A stretch of 59,527 nucleotides of DNA from Candidatus Uhrbacteria bacterium CG10_big_fil_rev_8_21_14_0_10_48_16 (GCA_002793515.1 PFEU01000018.1:96203-155729); one strand, 5' to 3'. Shown: positions 14,941 to 23,805, counted from the stretch's first letter. Notes: generated from the letters alone by a model not told the origin. A program made the numbers and translations.

Positions 14941-15243
14941 ATGAACAAAGAACAATTTAAAACAGTGATTGTAAAAAATCCTCATCTACGGTATGAGTTT
15001 CGGATTAAGGAGAACGGAGATTTTGTCATGGAGGTCTATGACTATATGCCTAGGGTCCTCGGTGTATACGGAAGTTCTGATCATGAACATGCGATCACAA
15101 TCCATGCAAAAGATAAGGATGCACTCCTTATCGCATTGATTCATGATCGGTTCTCAGATGTTAAACCGCTGGAGAGCGAAGGCCCCTTCGAGAATTGGCT
15201 TGATGAAAAGAATGTTAAACGTGAAACATTTTGCCGATTTTAA
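14941..15243 (+). CDS. 100-residue protein of unknown function
   Basis: The product starts MNKEQFKTVIVKNPHLRYEF and appears to be a small alpha/beta domain (strands FRIKENGDFVMEVYDY and HAITIHAKDKDALLIALIH). There is no signal peptide or membrane helix. It follows the structured RNA by 28 nt and precedes the broken HD-domain gene by 26 nt, so the two may have formed an operon. No family recognised. Confidence 0.55.
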   Translation: MNKEQFKTVIVKNPHLRYEFRIKENGDFVMEVYDYMPRVLGVYGSSDHEHAITIHAKDKDALLIALIHDRFSDVKPLESEGPFENWLDEKNVKRETFCRF

Positions 15244-15269
15244 ACTCATTACCATCAATCTATCCAAAT

Positions 15270-15823
15270 ATGAAAAAACTTATGACACCAGCCAAAACAG
15301 CTGAGAAAACAAATCAAGAGAGTGAGCTATTCAAACTTGCAAAGAAACTCGTCACAGAGCGCATCCCAGGCTTCAGAAAAGGAACATCAGATGTTCCTGC
15401 CTACACCCATTCCATTAGCGTAGCTGATTCCTTACAGAAGATTGGATGCAGATAGGACGTACATACCGCAGTACTCTTACATGACATTGTAGAAGACGGA
15501 GACACAACCCTGGAGGAACTCAAAGAACTTGGCTTCTCTGATCGAACCGTCGCTCTTGTCAATCTATGCTCTCACGATGAATCTGTGAAAGTAAGTGAAG
15601 CAGCTGGGTGAAGATGATCGCAAGGCTTTCAGAAGCAAACGATCAAGATGTATGGATAATCAAGCTCGCAGACATCCTCGACAACCTTCACTCATGTCAC
15701 ACCATGCCCCTCGACCGCCAAAAGTTTATGAAAGAAACAAAGGCCCCTCTCATGTTGAAGCTCACGGAAGGACAACTGTCGGATCATCCTATCTGGAAGG
15801 AATTGAAGAATGAGGTTGAATAG
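15270..15823 (+). pseudogene. broken HD-domain (RelA/SpoT-like) phosphohydrolase
   Basis: Read from ATG 15270, the frame gives PAYTHSISVADSLQKIGCR, an in-frame TAG (15453-15455), then DVHTAVLLHDIVEDGDTTLEE. That is a clear HD motif (LLHDIVED) of ppGpp hydrolase-type enzymes. A second break after SVKVSEAAG moves the frame to one reading KMIARLSEANDQDVWIIKLA, then DILDNL and an end at TAG 15823. That second frame carries the late KLADxLDN motif. Two independent lesions make it a pseudogene. Confidence 0.75.
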
Positions 15824-15827
15824 CGTA

Positions 15828-15933
15828 ACCCTTCCCGACACTTCACGTCCCAACCATAATTAACTCCTGAAATCGCACCTACTCTCTCAACTCCCCTACC
15901 CAAGGGTTCCAACCAAGTCCCCGTGGAAGGCAC
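15828..15933 (+). repeat. island boundary repeat P (about 106 bp)
   Basis: This is related over its whole length to 19549-19655. Both start ACCCTTCCCGA, contain TGAAAT in the middle, and end in GGTTCCAAC(C/G)AAGTCCCC. By eye roughly 60% of bases agree, more at the ends. It closes the module holding the peptidase, structured RNA and HD pseudogene. The end (AAGTCCCCGTGG) resembles the tRNA-Glu 3' end. Confidence 0.6.
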
Positions 15934-16020
15934 TTAGGACGAGTACGGTATCGGAATATCCGCTATCCGGCTCTCTGACCCCCCTTCCATTTTTTTTGTG
16001 ATAGAGTCGATCAAAAAAGT

Positions 16021-18267
16021 CTATTGAACTTGAATTCGCGCACGACTCTCAATTGAGACATATTCTCTGTGCTCAGCTTTAATCAAACTATGCAAGTCAA
16101 TGCGTTGACTTGGATCACTAGTAACATCCTCTACAGTTAGTATAAGTGCGTAGTCTTGAACATGTATTTCGTCGTCTAAGCTACCTCTGGTCGTTAGTGT
16201 TAACCAGACTTCCCATTCTCCTCCAGAATAAGCAGTAAACGTTTTTTCAAAATGTTTTACAGGGTTCCACTTACTTCTGTAATTTTCAGTTCCAGATGAT
16301 AATTGTGCAGAACTCTTATTACCTTTTCCATTTATAAAATAGAGGTTGCAAGCCACATCAACTAATGAATAGTCAACATCACCACTTACACTGATGGGAG
16401 GTGTATATACCAAGGTTCCTCTTACTCGAATTTTCTTATCCTTTCCAACTAAAGACTCCGGTACAACGACACGAATCTTATGTTTAGTTTTCTTGATTTC
16501 TTTATCTTTGATTTCAACAGACTGGCCAATAGATCCAGTATGAATGAAAGTGGCTTCAGATTTAGCGCAACTAATAGATCGACTAAAGTCAGGAATACCG
16601 AACCCAACCATCCTTGAAACATCCTCTTTTTTAATACCAGAGTCATCCGGCAATTCATAAACGGCAGAATGTATTACTAAGGCTTTAGTCAGATCTGTTA
16701 AGAAACGTTTATCACGATTCGTAGCTTCAAGATAGTCATAAAGACGCGCAGCAATTTGACTAACCAAAGGAGCTGAAAAGCTGGTACCTACACTTTCACT
16801 AATTTTCCCATTTTGAATGTCGCATCCGTTTACACCAATACCTGCACAGCCAAAATACGTATCCAAATTACCACCATAATGCGTTACATCAGGTTTATAT
16901 ATTTCTGCTGACCCAACACGACTAAAAGGTGAGGGTTCATTAAATAATGCAATTGATCTTGTAGACGCAGCATCTGTAACAGATCCTACAGTGATGGCAC
17001 TTAATGAATCTGCAGGTGAAGTAATTCTGGATATTTCGTTTAACATGCAGGCAGGAAAAGGAAGCATCTTAGCAGTATCGTGATTCCCTGCAGAAACAAT
17101 GAACAAGACCTTGTGTTTATGAGCTAAGGCGTCCAATTCTCTAGTAAAAAAACTTTTTTTGCCCGCAAGTACATCCGCTGGATTTTCCGAATTAAGAGAT
17201 AGATTAAAAACGCGCACATGAGCGTTATCCGGATTTTCTAAAAAATCCTTCATGGCACTAATGATATCTTTTGGATCTCCAGATCCATTTTTCATTACAG
17301 GAAGATCAACTACTTTTGCATAAGCAATCAACGTATTATCTGTTCGTATTTGATGCTCAATGTTATTGCCATAGATTGTGCGACTAGCCACAAAAGTTCC
17401 ATGACTTAAATTTCCTGTCGTGGCTGATGACCCTAGAAGAAACGGTGAAATAAGGTCGTTCCCGGCAATACCGCTGTCTACGACACCAACAACTGCATTT
17501 CCAGTTAAATCTCTCAGCTCGATATCGTTAAAGTCACAGTCAAACGCAATAGACTGTGGGAAGACAAAATCGACGGCGCGTTCAATTTTATCAATAGGAA
17601 TTCGTGGGTCAGGATCTGAAATGGCATCAACAAAACTTCTGCTAAATTTTCCGTATACTACTTTTGCTCCTGATTCAGCAACAAAAAAATTCGAAGAACT
17701 TACTCCATCTTGTCGCTCTATCATTGCATGAACTACCTTACACTCATTAATAGAAAGTGTGTCTGCAAAATACAGGAATGCTTTCATCTCTGTTTCTTCT
17801 CCAAGATCAAGAACTAATTTATCTTCGCGTGAAATAGGATCAATGCTAGTTACCGCTGACAGATACGCTGCATCATGTTTATTGTCAGAAAGGGTTAAAC
17901 CGCTGACAGAATCACGAAAAGACTGAAGATTTTCTTCGGTTGCGGAAGCAAAAAATTTACGCTCGCCTCTTTGAGAATACACATCGATATTACTTGCCTC
18001 AAGAAGCTTTCTTGGTTGAACAGATTTAGATAAAGCTTCTTCGTGAAATTCCACCTCGAAAAACAAGCTGTTATCAGGTCCCGCAATTGATGGTTCATCA
18101 GTTGAGATAATACTAAAAATCCGATCCAGTTCTTGAACGCGTTGCAACTTATGATGTTCGAAATCAGACTTTTCACCTATATACTTTGGGGGCTTACCAC
18201 CCCCAGTCTTTGAGTCAGTTCTGATATTTTCTTGTGGTATTTGGAATAGTGGTCGCTCAACTTGCAT
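16021..18267 (-). CDS. ietS: subtilisin-like serine protease, IetS-type anti-phage component
   Basis: The S8 catalytic triad is readable: Asp264 in GVVDSGIAG, His289 in LSHGTFVASRT and Ser496 in SVGTSFSAP, with Asn395 (SAGNHD) as the oxyanion residue. The first ~230 residues are a family-specific N-terminal region without a signal peptide, so the protease probably acts in the cytosol. Residues ~580-748 form a beta-rich C-terminal region. It overlaps the AAA ATPase gene by 11 bp. An AAA ATPase joined to an S8 peptidase is the published IetAS defence architecture. Composition is AT-richer than the core genes. A lone intracellular subtilase is the alternative. Confidence 0.8.
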   Translation of the reverse strand: MQVERPLFQIPQENIRTDSKTGGGKPPKYIGEKSDFEHHKLQRVQELDRIFSIISTDEPSIAGPDNSLFFEVEFHEEALSKSVQPRKLLEASNIDVYSQRGERKFFASATEENLQSFRDSVSGLTLSDNKHDAAYLSAVTSIDPISREDKLVLDLGEETEMKAFLYFADTLSINECKVVHAMIERQDGVSSSNFFVAESGAKVVYGKFSRSFVDAISDPDPRIPIDKIERAVDFVFPQSIAFDCDFNDIELRDLTGNAVVGVVDSGIAGNDLISPFLLGSSATTGNLSHGTFVASRTIYGNNIEHQIRTDNTLIAYAKVVDLPVMKNGSGDPKDIISAMKDFLENPDNAHVRVFNLSLNSENPADVLAGKKSFFTRELDALAHKHKVLFIVSAGNHDTAKMLPFPACMLNEISRITSPADSLSAITVGSVTDAASTRSIALFNEPSPFSRVGSAEIYKPDVTHYGGNLDTYFGCAGIGVNGCDIQNGKISESVGTSFSAPLVSQIAARLYDYLEATNRDKRFLTDLTKALVIHSAVYELPDDSGIKKEDVSRMVGFGIPDFSRSISCAKSEATFIHTGSIGQSVEIKDKEIKKTKHKIRVVVPESLVGKDKKIRVRGTLVYTPPISVSGDVDYSLVDVACNLYFINGKGNKSSAQLSSGTENYRSKWNPVKHFEKTFTAYSGGEWEVWLTLTTRGSLDDEIHVQDYALILTVEDVTSDPSQRIDLHSLIKAEHREYVSIESRARIQVQ

Positions 18268-19378
18268 ACTTTTTAACTAGATTATGGAGTGAGGAATGAG
18301 CTATACCCGTAAGCTGCTCCAGATAAGCAAAGGTGTATTTTTTACTGTCTTCTTCTTGCAACGATAGAATAGCCTCTCTGAGTGCTTGTTTTTCCTTCAG
18401 TCTTCCGTACTCAATTTTTCGGTGTCTGTATGTTTTTAACATTTCTTCTATCACGAATGACTGTAAAGAATTAACAGACTCCTCTAGCACACTTCTTCGT
18501 AATGCAGATTCTACTACTTGACGAAGGTCCGCCCCCGATAACCCAACGGCAATTTTTGAAACAAGCAACGAGTCAATATTTTGAGAATCGTTTATATATA
18601 AACTCAGGATTGATTTCAATTGTTCTTGCGTTGGGAGACTAAAAGAGCATCGATAGTTAAAACGTCTCCAAACAGCTTTATCCAAAAGATGTTCGTGATT
18701 TGTAGCAGCAAAGAGAATACTTGAGTTTAAAAATTCATCAATATTTTGTAGCAGTACAGTTACTACACGTTTAAGTTCTCCGAGTTCGTGGGCGTCATCA
18801 CGCTGTTTCGCCACCGCATCAAACTCATCAAGAAAGAGAATGCAATTTCTCTTGTTTGCCTCATCAAAGATTGCTCGAATATTTTTACCCGTCTCTCCTA
18901 AATACGAAGAAATAAGTGAGTCAATGTGTATATGCATTACAGGTAAGTCTAGTGCACCAGCAAGTGCATAAACGAAAAGAGTTTTTCCAGTTCCTGGAGG
19001 GCCATATAACAACACTTTCAGGTCATTAACAATTCCTTTTTTTAAAAGCAGGTCAGATTTCCTGTACGATTCAGTAATTTGTTTGAAAATATCATCTTGT
19101 TGATCGCTCAAAACGATATTATCCAAGTTTAGTTTAGAACGCCTCCACTCAAACATGGAATTGCTCTGCAATGTTGCCAATGAGTTACTGGTATGTGCTG
19201 AACTGGTTTGCATGCCATTAGAAAACAACGAGGATTTGAGTTGTCGCAACTTTTTTGCCACGTTTATATGTCCTCGCTTTTCAGAATTTTTTATCAGCTC
19301 TTTAATTTTCTTCTCAGCTTCATGCTGATTGTCTGACAGCAGAGCTTCGATAATTTGAAGGTAAATGTCTGTTGCCAT
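18257..19378 (-). CDS. ietA: AAA ATPase, IetA-type anti-phage component
   Basis: The 373-residue protein has Walker A GPPGTGKT near 124-131, Walker B ILFLDEFD near 179-186, sensor-1 AATN near 223, and an arginine-finger region VWRRFN near 235-240. This is a classical AAA (FtsH/spastin-like) core preceded by a short helical N-terminal domain. The C-terminus ends with a helix-rich lid. It is the upstream gene of a translationally coupled pair with the subtilase, which suggests that the ATPase senses infection or remodels substrates for proteolysis. No SD is visible before ATG 19378. Confidence 0.8.
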   Translation of the reverse strand: MATDIYLQIIEALLSDNQHEAEKKIKELIKNSEKRGHINVAKKLRQLKSSLFSNGMQTSSAHTSNSLATLQSNSMFEWRRSKLNLDNIVLSDQQDDIFKQITESYRKSDLLLKKGIVNDLKVLLYGPPGTGKTLFVYALAGALDLPVMHIHIDSLISSYLGETGKNIRAIFDEANKRNCILFLDEFDAVAKQRDDAHELGELKRVVTVLLQNIDEFLNSSILFAATNHEHLLDKAVWRRFNYRCSFSLPTQEQLKSILSLYINDSQNIDSLLVSKIAVGLSGADLRQVVESALRRSVLEESVNSLQSFVIEEMLKTYRHRKIEYGRLKEKQALREAILSLQEEDSKKYTFAYLEQLTGIAHSSLHNLVKKYAS

Positions 19379-19548
19379 ATGTTACTATTGTACGCTATCC
19401 AAATTCAATTAGAAAGCATCGATTTGGATGGACTGTGGATGGGTGAAAGTGCTTTAAAAAATCAATACGATTTTTCGCGACAGTTAACAAGTTCATAGGG
19501 TCAAGTCGTGAATCGTAGCGTTTTGGTGATAATCAAATTAATAGTGCG
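19379..19548. other. intergenic region upstream of ietA
   Basis: No gene seen. It must hold the ietA promoter (a TACAAT-like element lies about 20 bp before the ATG on the minus strand), but no convincing -35 is spaced from it. Confidence 0.4.
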
Positions 19549-19655
19549 ACCCTTCCCGATTTGTCAGACCCCTTTTAAACATAACTGTTGAAATGCCAGC
19601 CAGCCCTTCATCTCCTCCACTAATTGGTTCCAACGAAGTCCCCTAAGGGTCACCA
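19549..19655 (+). repeat. island boundary repeat Q with tRNA-like 3' end
   Basis: Partner of repeat P at 15828-15933. It ends AGTCCCCTAAGGGTCACCA (19637-19655), which mimics the tRNA-Glu 3' terminus ATTCCCCGTGGGGTCACCA. It is followed at once by an A/T-armed terminator hairpin, just as the real tRNA is. This is the likely distal border of the tRNA-Glu island. Confidence 0.65.
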
Positions 19656-19686
19656 AAAAACCACTCGCTTGCGCGGGTGGTTTTTT
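19655..19686. terminator. bidirectional terminator at the island's distal border
   Basis: AAAAAACCACTCGC, TTGC, GCGGGTGGTTTTTT. It probably ends the M23 peptidase transcript on the minus strand and matches the hairpin-after-CCA pattern of the array. Confidence 0.85.
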
Positions 19687-19693
19687 GTATGCT

Positions 19694-20899
19694 CTATTTC
19701 ACGAATGCATCCAATCTTTCCTTTTCTGCTTCGAATGCGTCTCGATATTCGTCCGCTACTGGATCGCCTTTTGGAAATTCCACCTTAAGCGGGTCAGTGA
19801 GTTCCCCATTCACTTCTACTTCGTAATGTAAATGTGGGCCGGTTGAGAATCCTGTTGAGCCAACGTACCCAATCACCTCCCCCTGCGTTACCTGATCACC
19901 AGAACGAACCTCGTAATCGATAAGATGGGCGTAATGTGTTTCATACACACCGTTATGACGGACTTCAATATAGTTCCCATATCCCCCATTCCACCCTGCA
20001 TAGGTTACCGTCCCGTCTGCCACCGCCATGACTGGCGTCCAAGATGGCGCCGCGTAATCAATCGCACGGTGAGGAGTCGTTTTGTTCAAGACTGGATGGA
20101 AGCGTCCATACGAGAATCCTGAGGTGATCCTCGAGTAACTCAGTGGAGCTTTGAGGAACGGTCGCACAAGCGAATCACCATTGGGATCATAGTACCCCTC
20201 TTCCCCTACTTCGTTTGTAAACTTATAGGCAAAACTCTCAACCCCAACGTTCTTGAAACTTCCATACAACACATCCCCTACTCCGACGTACTCCCCATCG
20301 CGATACAGTTCCTCGTACACGATCCTGTATGAATCTCCTTCCTGTACCTGTGTAGCGAAATCAACCTCCCAGGCAAAGATATCTACATACTCAAGAAGCA
20401 ACACCTCTGAGAGCCCCTGACGGACACCAGAAGCAAATAACGAGTCATCGATGACAACATCTGCTTGAGCCAACACAACATCATACTGGATCTCCTCGCT
20501 CGTGGTTTCAAACCCCTTGTGAAGATCAATGCGTATCATCGTTTCCACGTCAGATTCATACCGAAGTTCTACTGGCACATTATTTTCACTCACCAGAGTA
20601 AACGTCTTTCCCACGCGAATACTTGTAAAGTCAAAGACGTTTGTGGATGCCTCAACGATGGCGAGTGCATCTGCGTACGAAATATCTAACGCTTCCATGG
20701 CAGACGTAAATGTATCGCCGTCTGCAACTTCATACGTTTCAATTGTTTGCGCAGGTATCGCAATCTCCTCCTCCACCTCTGCAGAGTCATCTACGGAAGC
20801 ATTTGTCGATTGGACGAGTAACGGTATGCCTGGCCAGAAAAACCAAGTACCCACACCAACCAAGAACAAGAATACAATAAGCTTCTTCATGTTTTTCAC
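19694..20899 (-). CDS. M23-family murein endopeptidase, membrane-anchored
   Basis: A hydrophobic N-terminal segment (about 4-22, KKLIVFLFLVGVGTWFF) exports or anchors the protein. Residues ~55-115 resemble the LysM-like/OapA regions of MepM-type enzymes (YEVADGDTFTSAMEAL, RVGKTFTL). The C-terminal M23 domain has zinc motifs HRAIDYAAP and HLHYEVEVNG, plus the GYGNYIEVRHNGVYETHYAHL strand typical of lytic D,D-endopeptidases that open crosslinks during growth. Monocistronic; the start ATG at 20899 lies four residues before a second possible ATG. Confidence 0.9.
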   Translation of the reverse strand: MKNMKKLIVFLFLVGVGTWFFWPGIPLLVQSTNASVDDSAEVEEEIAIPAQTIETYEVADGDTFTSAMEALDISYADALAIVEASTNVFDFTSIRVGKTFTLVSENNVPVELRYESDVETMIRIDLHKGFETTSEEIQYDVVLAQADVVIDDSLFASGVRQGLSEVLLLEYVDIFAWEVDFATQVQEGDSYRIVYEELYRDGEYVGVGDVLYGSFKNVGVESFAYKFTNEVGEEGYYDPNGDSLVRPFLKAPLSYSRITSGFSYGRFHPVLNKTTPHRAIDYAAPSWTPVMAVADGTVTYAGWNGGYGNYIEVRHNGVYETHYAHLIDYEVRSGDQVTQGEVIGYVGSTGFSTGPHLHYEVEVNGELTDPLKVEFPKGDPVADEYRDAFEAEKERLDAFVK

Positions 20900-20960
20900 G
20901 TAATCAATTAGCTCAAAGATTCTATCATATCTTGCAAGTCTCTTGTTTACTCTCTATCTC

Positions 20961-23105
20961 TTACAAAAATAATCTTGCTAAACGTAATTCGTCGTAAGAA
21001 TATTTCTCATTAAACTGCTTGAACACAGACGTCAGTGTTGCGTGCCTATTTCGCTCAAATCCTTTTTTCATCTCGTGAAATTCTGACTCGGCGGGTTTGA
21101 GATGGGCGATGTCTAACCCATCCTCTGCATACACCAGTTTTTCGATGTGTTGAATGATTGTTCCAGGACTGAGTCCTCGTTGAACCGCCATCTCTTCAAT
21201 GGAGAGCTTCTGAATGAGAAGTTCTTTTGTTTCTTGTAATGTTGTGCTCACGCCACTTGAAGAACGCGTAAGCGGACTCTTTGCCCCTCTTGGCTTATCG
21301 TTTTCTTGCAGATCAAACTCACGGACGCTATCCATCACACACGCAAGAAATGGCTCTCCAAAGGCTTCAAGCTTCTTGTCCCCCACTCCAAAAAGCGTGG
21401 ACATCTTTTCCAAGGTTGATGGGAGATAAAATGCCATCTCATGCAAGGTGCGATCTCCAAAAATAATAAACGGTGGCACGTTCTGCGCATCGGCAATCTC
21501 CTTACGAAGCGCACGCAATTTTTCGAACACTCGCACATCGTACGCAAGGTCTGACTTCGACGAACGAGCACTCTGCTTCACCTCCTTCACCACGTCCACC
21601 GCCGGCAAGGTAATGACGGACTTATCCATAAGTGCGAGGCGTCCCTTCTGTGTCACGTTGAGCGTTGGATATTCCCCTTCATTTTGGGCGATATAGCCAA
21701 GCGTTTTCAAAGACTCAATATACGTGCGAAGTGCCCCAATCGGAATATCCGAGGCAATCCCGTGTACAGAAAGGTGATTATGTCCGAGCTCTACGATCCG
21801 TTTCTTTTTTGATCCTCGAAGAACATCGCACACATGTGCGGATCCAAACCGCTCGCCGGTTTTTAAGATCGCAGACAGAATCTTTTGGGCGATCTCTGTT
21901 GCATCCTCTTCTTCCACATCCGGTTTCACACAATTGTCACAGGCGTTACAAAACGTGGGAACATCTTTTTCGCCAAAATACATCAGCAAGAAAAAGCGTC
22001 GACACACAATGTTCTGACAATACTCCACCATGTCATCGAGTTTCCGTATGGCTAACTTTTGTTCATGATCATCCTCAATCTGATTAATAAAAAACTCCTG
22101 TTTACGTCGATCGGCATAGGAGTAGTACAGCACACACTCACTGGGAAGCCCATCGCGCCCTGCACGACCTGTTTCTTGATAATATCCTTCGATCGTCTTT
22201 GGAAGATCCATGTGAACCACCAAACGCACATCGGGCTTGTCGATCCCCATGCCAAACGCGATCGTCGCCACAATAATAGGCACCTCATCGCGAATAAATT
22301 GCTCTTGCACACGCTCTCGCTCCTTTTGCGGAAGTCCCGCGTGATAGGACGCTGAACGAAATCCAGCTTTTGTCAGTTTCTCTGCGACATCTTCTGTGTT
22401 TTTTCGAGAGAAGCAATACACAATCACAGACTCCCCTTTGTGCTCTTCCATCAGTTCCACGAGACGTGCAAACGTATTGAGTTTCGGACGAACATGATAG
22501 TGGAGATTCTCTCTATTAAACCCAGACGTAAAGACTCCCTCTTTTCGAATATTCAGTTGACTCAAGATGTCGTCACGGACATACGGGGTCGCCGTAGCGG
22601 TGAGGGCGATAACGGGGGTCTGTGGAATCTTCATTCGCAAGGAAGCCAAGTTCCGATACTCAGGTCGGAAATCATGTCCCCATTCTGAAATACAATGTGC
22701 CTCATCGATGGCAAGAAGACTGACGTTCAAATCCACGAGGAAATCATAAAACCCAAACGACCCAATACGCTCAGGAGCCACATATAAAATTTTGATCTCT
22801 CGTGCTCTTGCACGCGACATCACGTCGAGCTGTTCCCGCGGTGAAAGCGAGCTGTTTAAAAACGCAGCTGAAATTCCATTAGCACACAACGCATCTACCT
22901 GATCTTTCATGAGCGCAATCAGCGGTGATACCACAAGCGTGATTCCTGGGAGCGCCAGTGCGGGGAGTTGGAAACACAACGACTTTCCACCGCCTGTCGG
23001 CATCAATACCAAGGTATCTTTTCCCGCAAGGACGGTATCGATAATTTCTTTTTGAAGAGGACGAAACGTATCGTACCCAAAATGTGTTTTGAGAAGCTTT
23101 AACAT
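20961..23105 (-). CDS. recQ: ATP-dependent DNA helicase RecQ
   Basis: This 3'-5' DNA helicase has motif I MPTGGGKS, DEAH box AIDEAHCISEWGHDFRP, motif VI QETGRAGRDG, the RecQ zinc cluster (CRRFFLLMYFGE... CNACDNC), and RQC and HRDC domains (RVFEKLRALRKEIADAQ). A C-terminal HTH_40-like segment follows (IEEMAVQRGLSPGTIIQHIE). I chose ATG 23105 (714 aa). The longer frame starts at TTG 23174 and adds a weak 23-residue extension. GGAGG lies 11 bases upstream inside a perfect 14-bp palindrome that could hide it. Confidence 0.95.
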   Translation of the reverse strand: MLKLLKTHFGYDTFRPLQKEIIDTVLAGKDTLVLMPTGGGKSLCFQLPALALPGITLVVSPLIALMKDQVDALCANGISAAFLNSSLSPREQLDVMSRARAREIKILYVAPERIGSFGFYDFLVDLNVSLLAIDEAHCISEWGHDFRPEYRNLASLRMKIPQTPVIALTATATPYVRDDILSQLNIRKEGVFTSGFNRENLHYHVRPKLNTFARLVELMEEHKGESVIVYCFSRKNTEDVAEKLTKAGFRSASYHAGLPQKERERVQEQFIRDEVPIIVATIAFGMGIDKPDVRLVVHMDLPKTIEGYYQETGRAGRDGLPSECVLYYSYADRRKQEFFINQIEDDHEQKLAIRKLDDMVEYCQNIVCRRFFLLMYFGEKDVPTFCNACDNCVKPDVEEEDATEIAQKILSAILKTGERFGSAHVCDVLRGSKKKRIVELGHNHLSVHGIASDIPIGALRTYIESLKTLGYIAQNEGEYPTLNVTQKGRLALMDKSVITLPAVDVVKEVKQSARSSKSDLAYDVRVFEKLRALRKEIADAQNVPPFIIFGDRTLHEMAFYLPSTLEKMSTLFGVGDKKLEAFGEPFLACVMDSVREFDLQENDKPRGAKSPLTRSSSGVSTTLQETKELLIQKLSIEEMAVQRGLSPGTIIQHIEKLVYAEDGLDIAHLKPAESEFHEMKKGFERNRHATLTSVFKQFNEKYSYDELRLARLFL

Positions 23106-23116
23106 AGAGAGAAAAA

Positions 23117-23130
23117 CCTCCGTACGGAGG
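23117..23130 (-). promoter_or_regulatory. 14-bp palindrome containing the recQ SD
   Basis: CCTCCGTACGGAGG is perfectly palindromic. In RNA it would form CCTCC/GGAGG around GTAC, hiding the only SD of recQ. As DNA it could be an operator. Confidence 0.5.
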
Positions 23131-23175
23131 CCCAGATGCTCTTCAAGAGTAGACACAAACGCGCCCTTCGTCAAA

Positions 23176-23302
23176 GTTGACAGATGGTGTTTTTTTGAAA
23201 ACCAGCGTAGGGTATCGCGGTGGGAGATTCCTGAGTGATTTCACTCAGACCATGTCCCCATACATAAATGCGCATCTGTGACTTTTTCGCTACCGGTCAC
23301 AT
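23176..23302 (-). pseudogene. possible tnpB/IS200-IS605 3' remnant upstream of recQ
   Basis: A frame of about 41 codons reads MRIYVWGHGLSEITQESPTA, then IPYAGFQ, with a perfect hairpin CTGAGTG/CACTCAG followed by GGAATCTCCC at 23226-23251. That hairpin plus GGAATC(T/C)CCC pattern resembles right ends of IS200/IS605-family elements and the 3' ends of their tnpB genes. No zinc-finger or RuvC residues remain, so the call is weak. Confidence 0.3.
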
Positions 23303-23331
23303 AAAAGATGCGTGTTTTTTATTTGAGAAAA

Positions 23332-23358
23332 AGAAAAACCGACCGTGCGTGTGGTCGA
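23332..23358 (-). terminator. intrinsic terminator of the 112-residue membrane protein gene
   Basis: On the minus strand CGACC, loop ACACGCAC, GGTCG, then GTTTTTC. The loop carries the recurring ACGCAC. Confidence 0.75.
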
Positions 23359-23366
23359 TTGACGAA

Positions 23367-23705
23367 CTAAGGCTGTTGGAAGTCCCTGAAGTAGAGTCTG
23401 TCTGTGACTCCTCCGTTGTACACGCTCACGTGAACGTCACTCCCCTCCTTCAGGGAGTTGTAGATGCCGAAGGGCACGAGCGCCCAGACCTCTTCGCCGT
23501 CGATCTTCAGACACACGGACCAGATCGGCCATTGTGCCACATTCGTCGCGCACTGATCGAGTGCATGATCTTCCAGGCTTCCCGCGTAGAAGTTCCTGGC
23601 CGTGACTGTCGCGATCACGCGCCGTTCCGGACCCTTGTGTTCCAGCCACTGATAGACGAAGCAGAGGGCAAGAGCGCCTCCGAGAAGAACGAGCATTGCT
23701 GTCAT
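23367..23705 (-). CDS. 112-residue membrane-anchored protein of unknown function (GC-rich, strong SD)
   Basis: The start is ATG 23705 because AGGAGG lies seven bases upstream. A single hydrophobic segment (residues ~3-20, AMLVLLGGALALCFVYQWL) is followed by a soluble beta-rich domain (RRVIATVTARNFYAG, DVHVSVYNGGVTDRLYF), probably outside the membrane. Two cysteines occur in the soluble domain (LDQC, SVCLKI). No family recognised. It is monocistronic and one of the isolated GC-rich genes, next to the kinase-like gene of the same type. Confidence 0.7.
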   Translation of the reverse strand: MTAMLVLLGGALALCFVYQWLEHKGPERRVIATVTARNFYAGSLEDHALDQCATNVAQWPIWSVCLKIDGEEVWALVPFGIYNSLKEGSDVHVSVYNGGVTDRLYFRDFQQP

Positions 23706-23765
23706 CACGCACCTCCTGATGGATCTACGTAAAATGAAGATAACGAGATTCTCCAACCCTGTCAA

Positions 23766-23793
23766 TGAAAAACCGACCATTTCGTGTGGTCGG
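23766..23793 (-). terminator. intrinsic terminator of the kinase-like gene
   Basis: CCGACC, loop, GGTCGG, then TTTTT on the minus strand. The stem is nearly the same as in the terminator at 23332-23358. Confidence 0.8.
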
Positions 23794-23805
23794 TCGCGAG
23801 GAGCT

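Noticed and set aside
15453-15455. Recoded TAG stop in the HD-domain gene
   Set aside because: A second, independent frame break follows, and no other gene in the window reads through TAG, so inactivation is simpler.
15828-19655. Integron attC sites
   Set aside because: Repeats P and Q lack the paired RYYYAAC/GTTRRRY core layout I would require, and no integron integrase is in the window.
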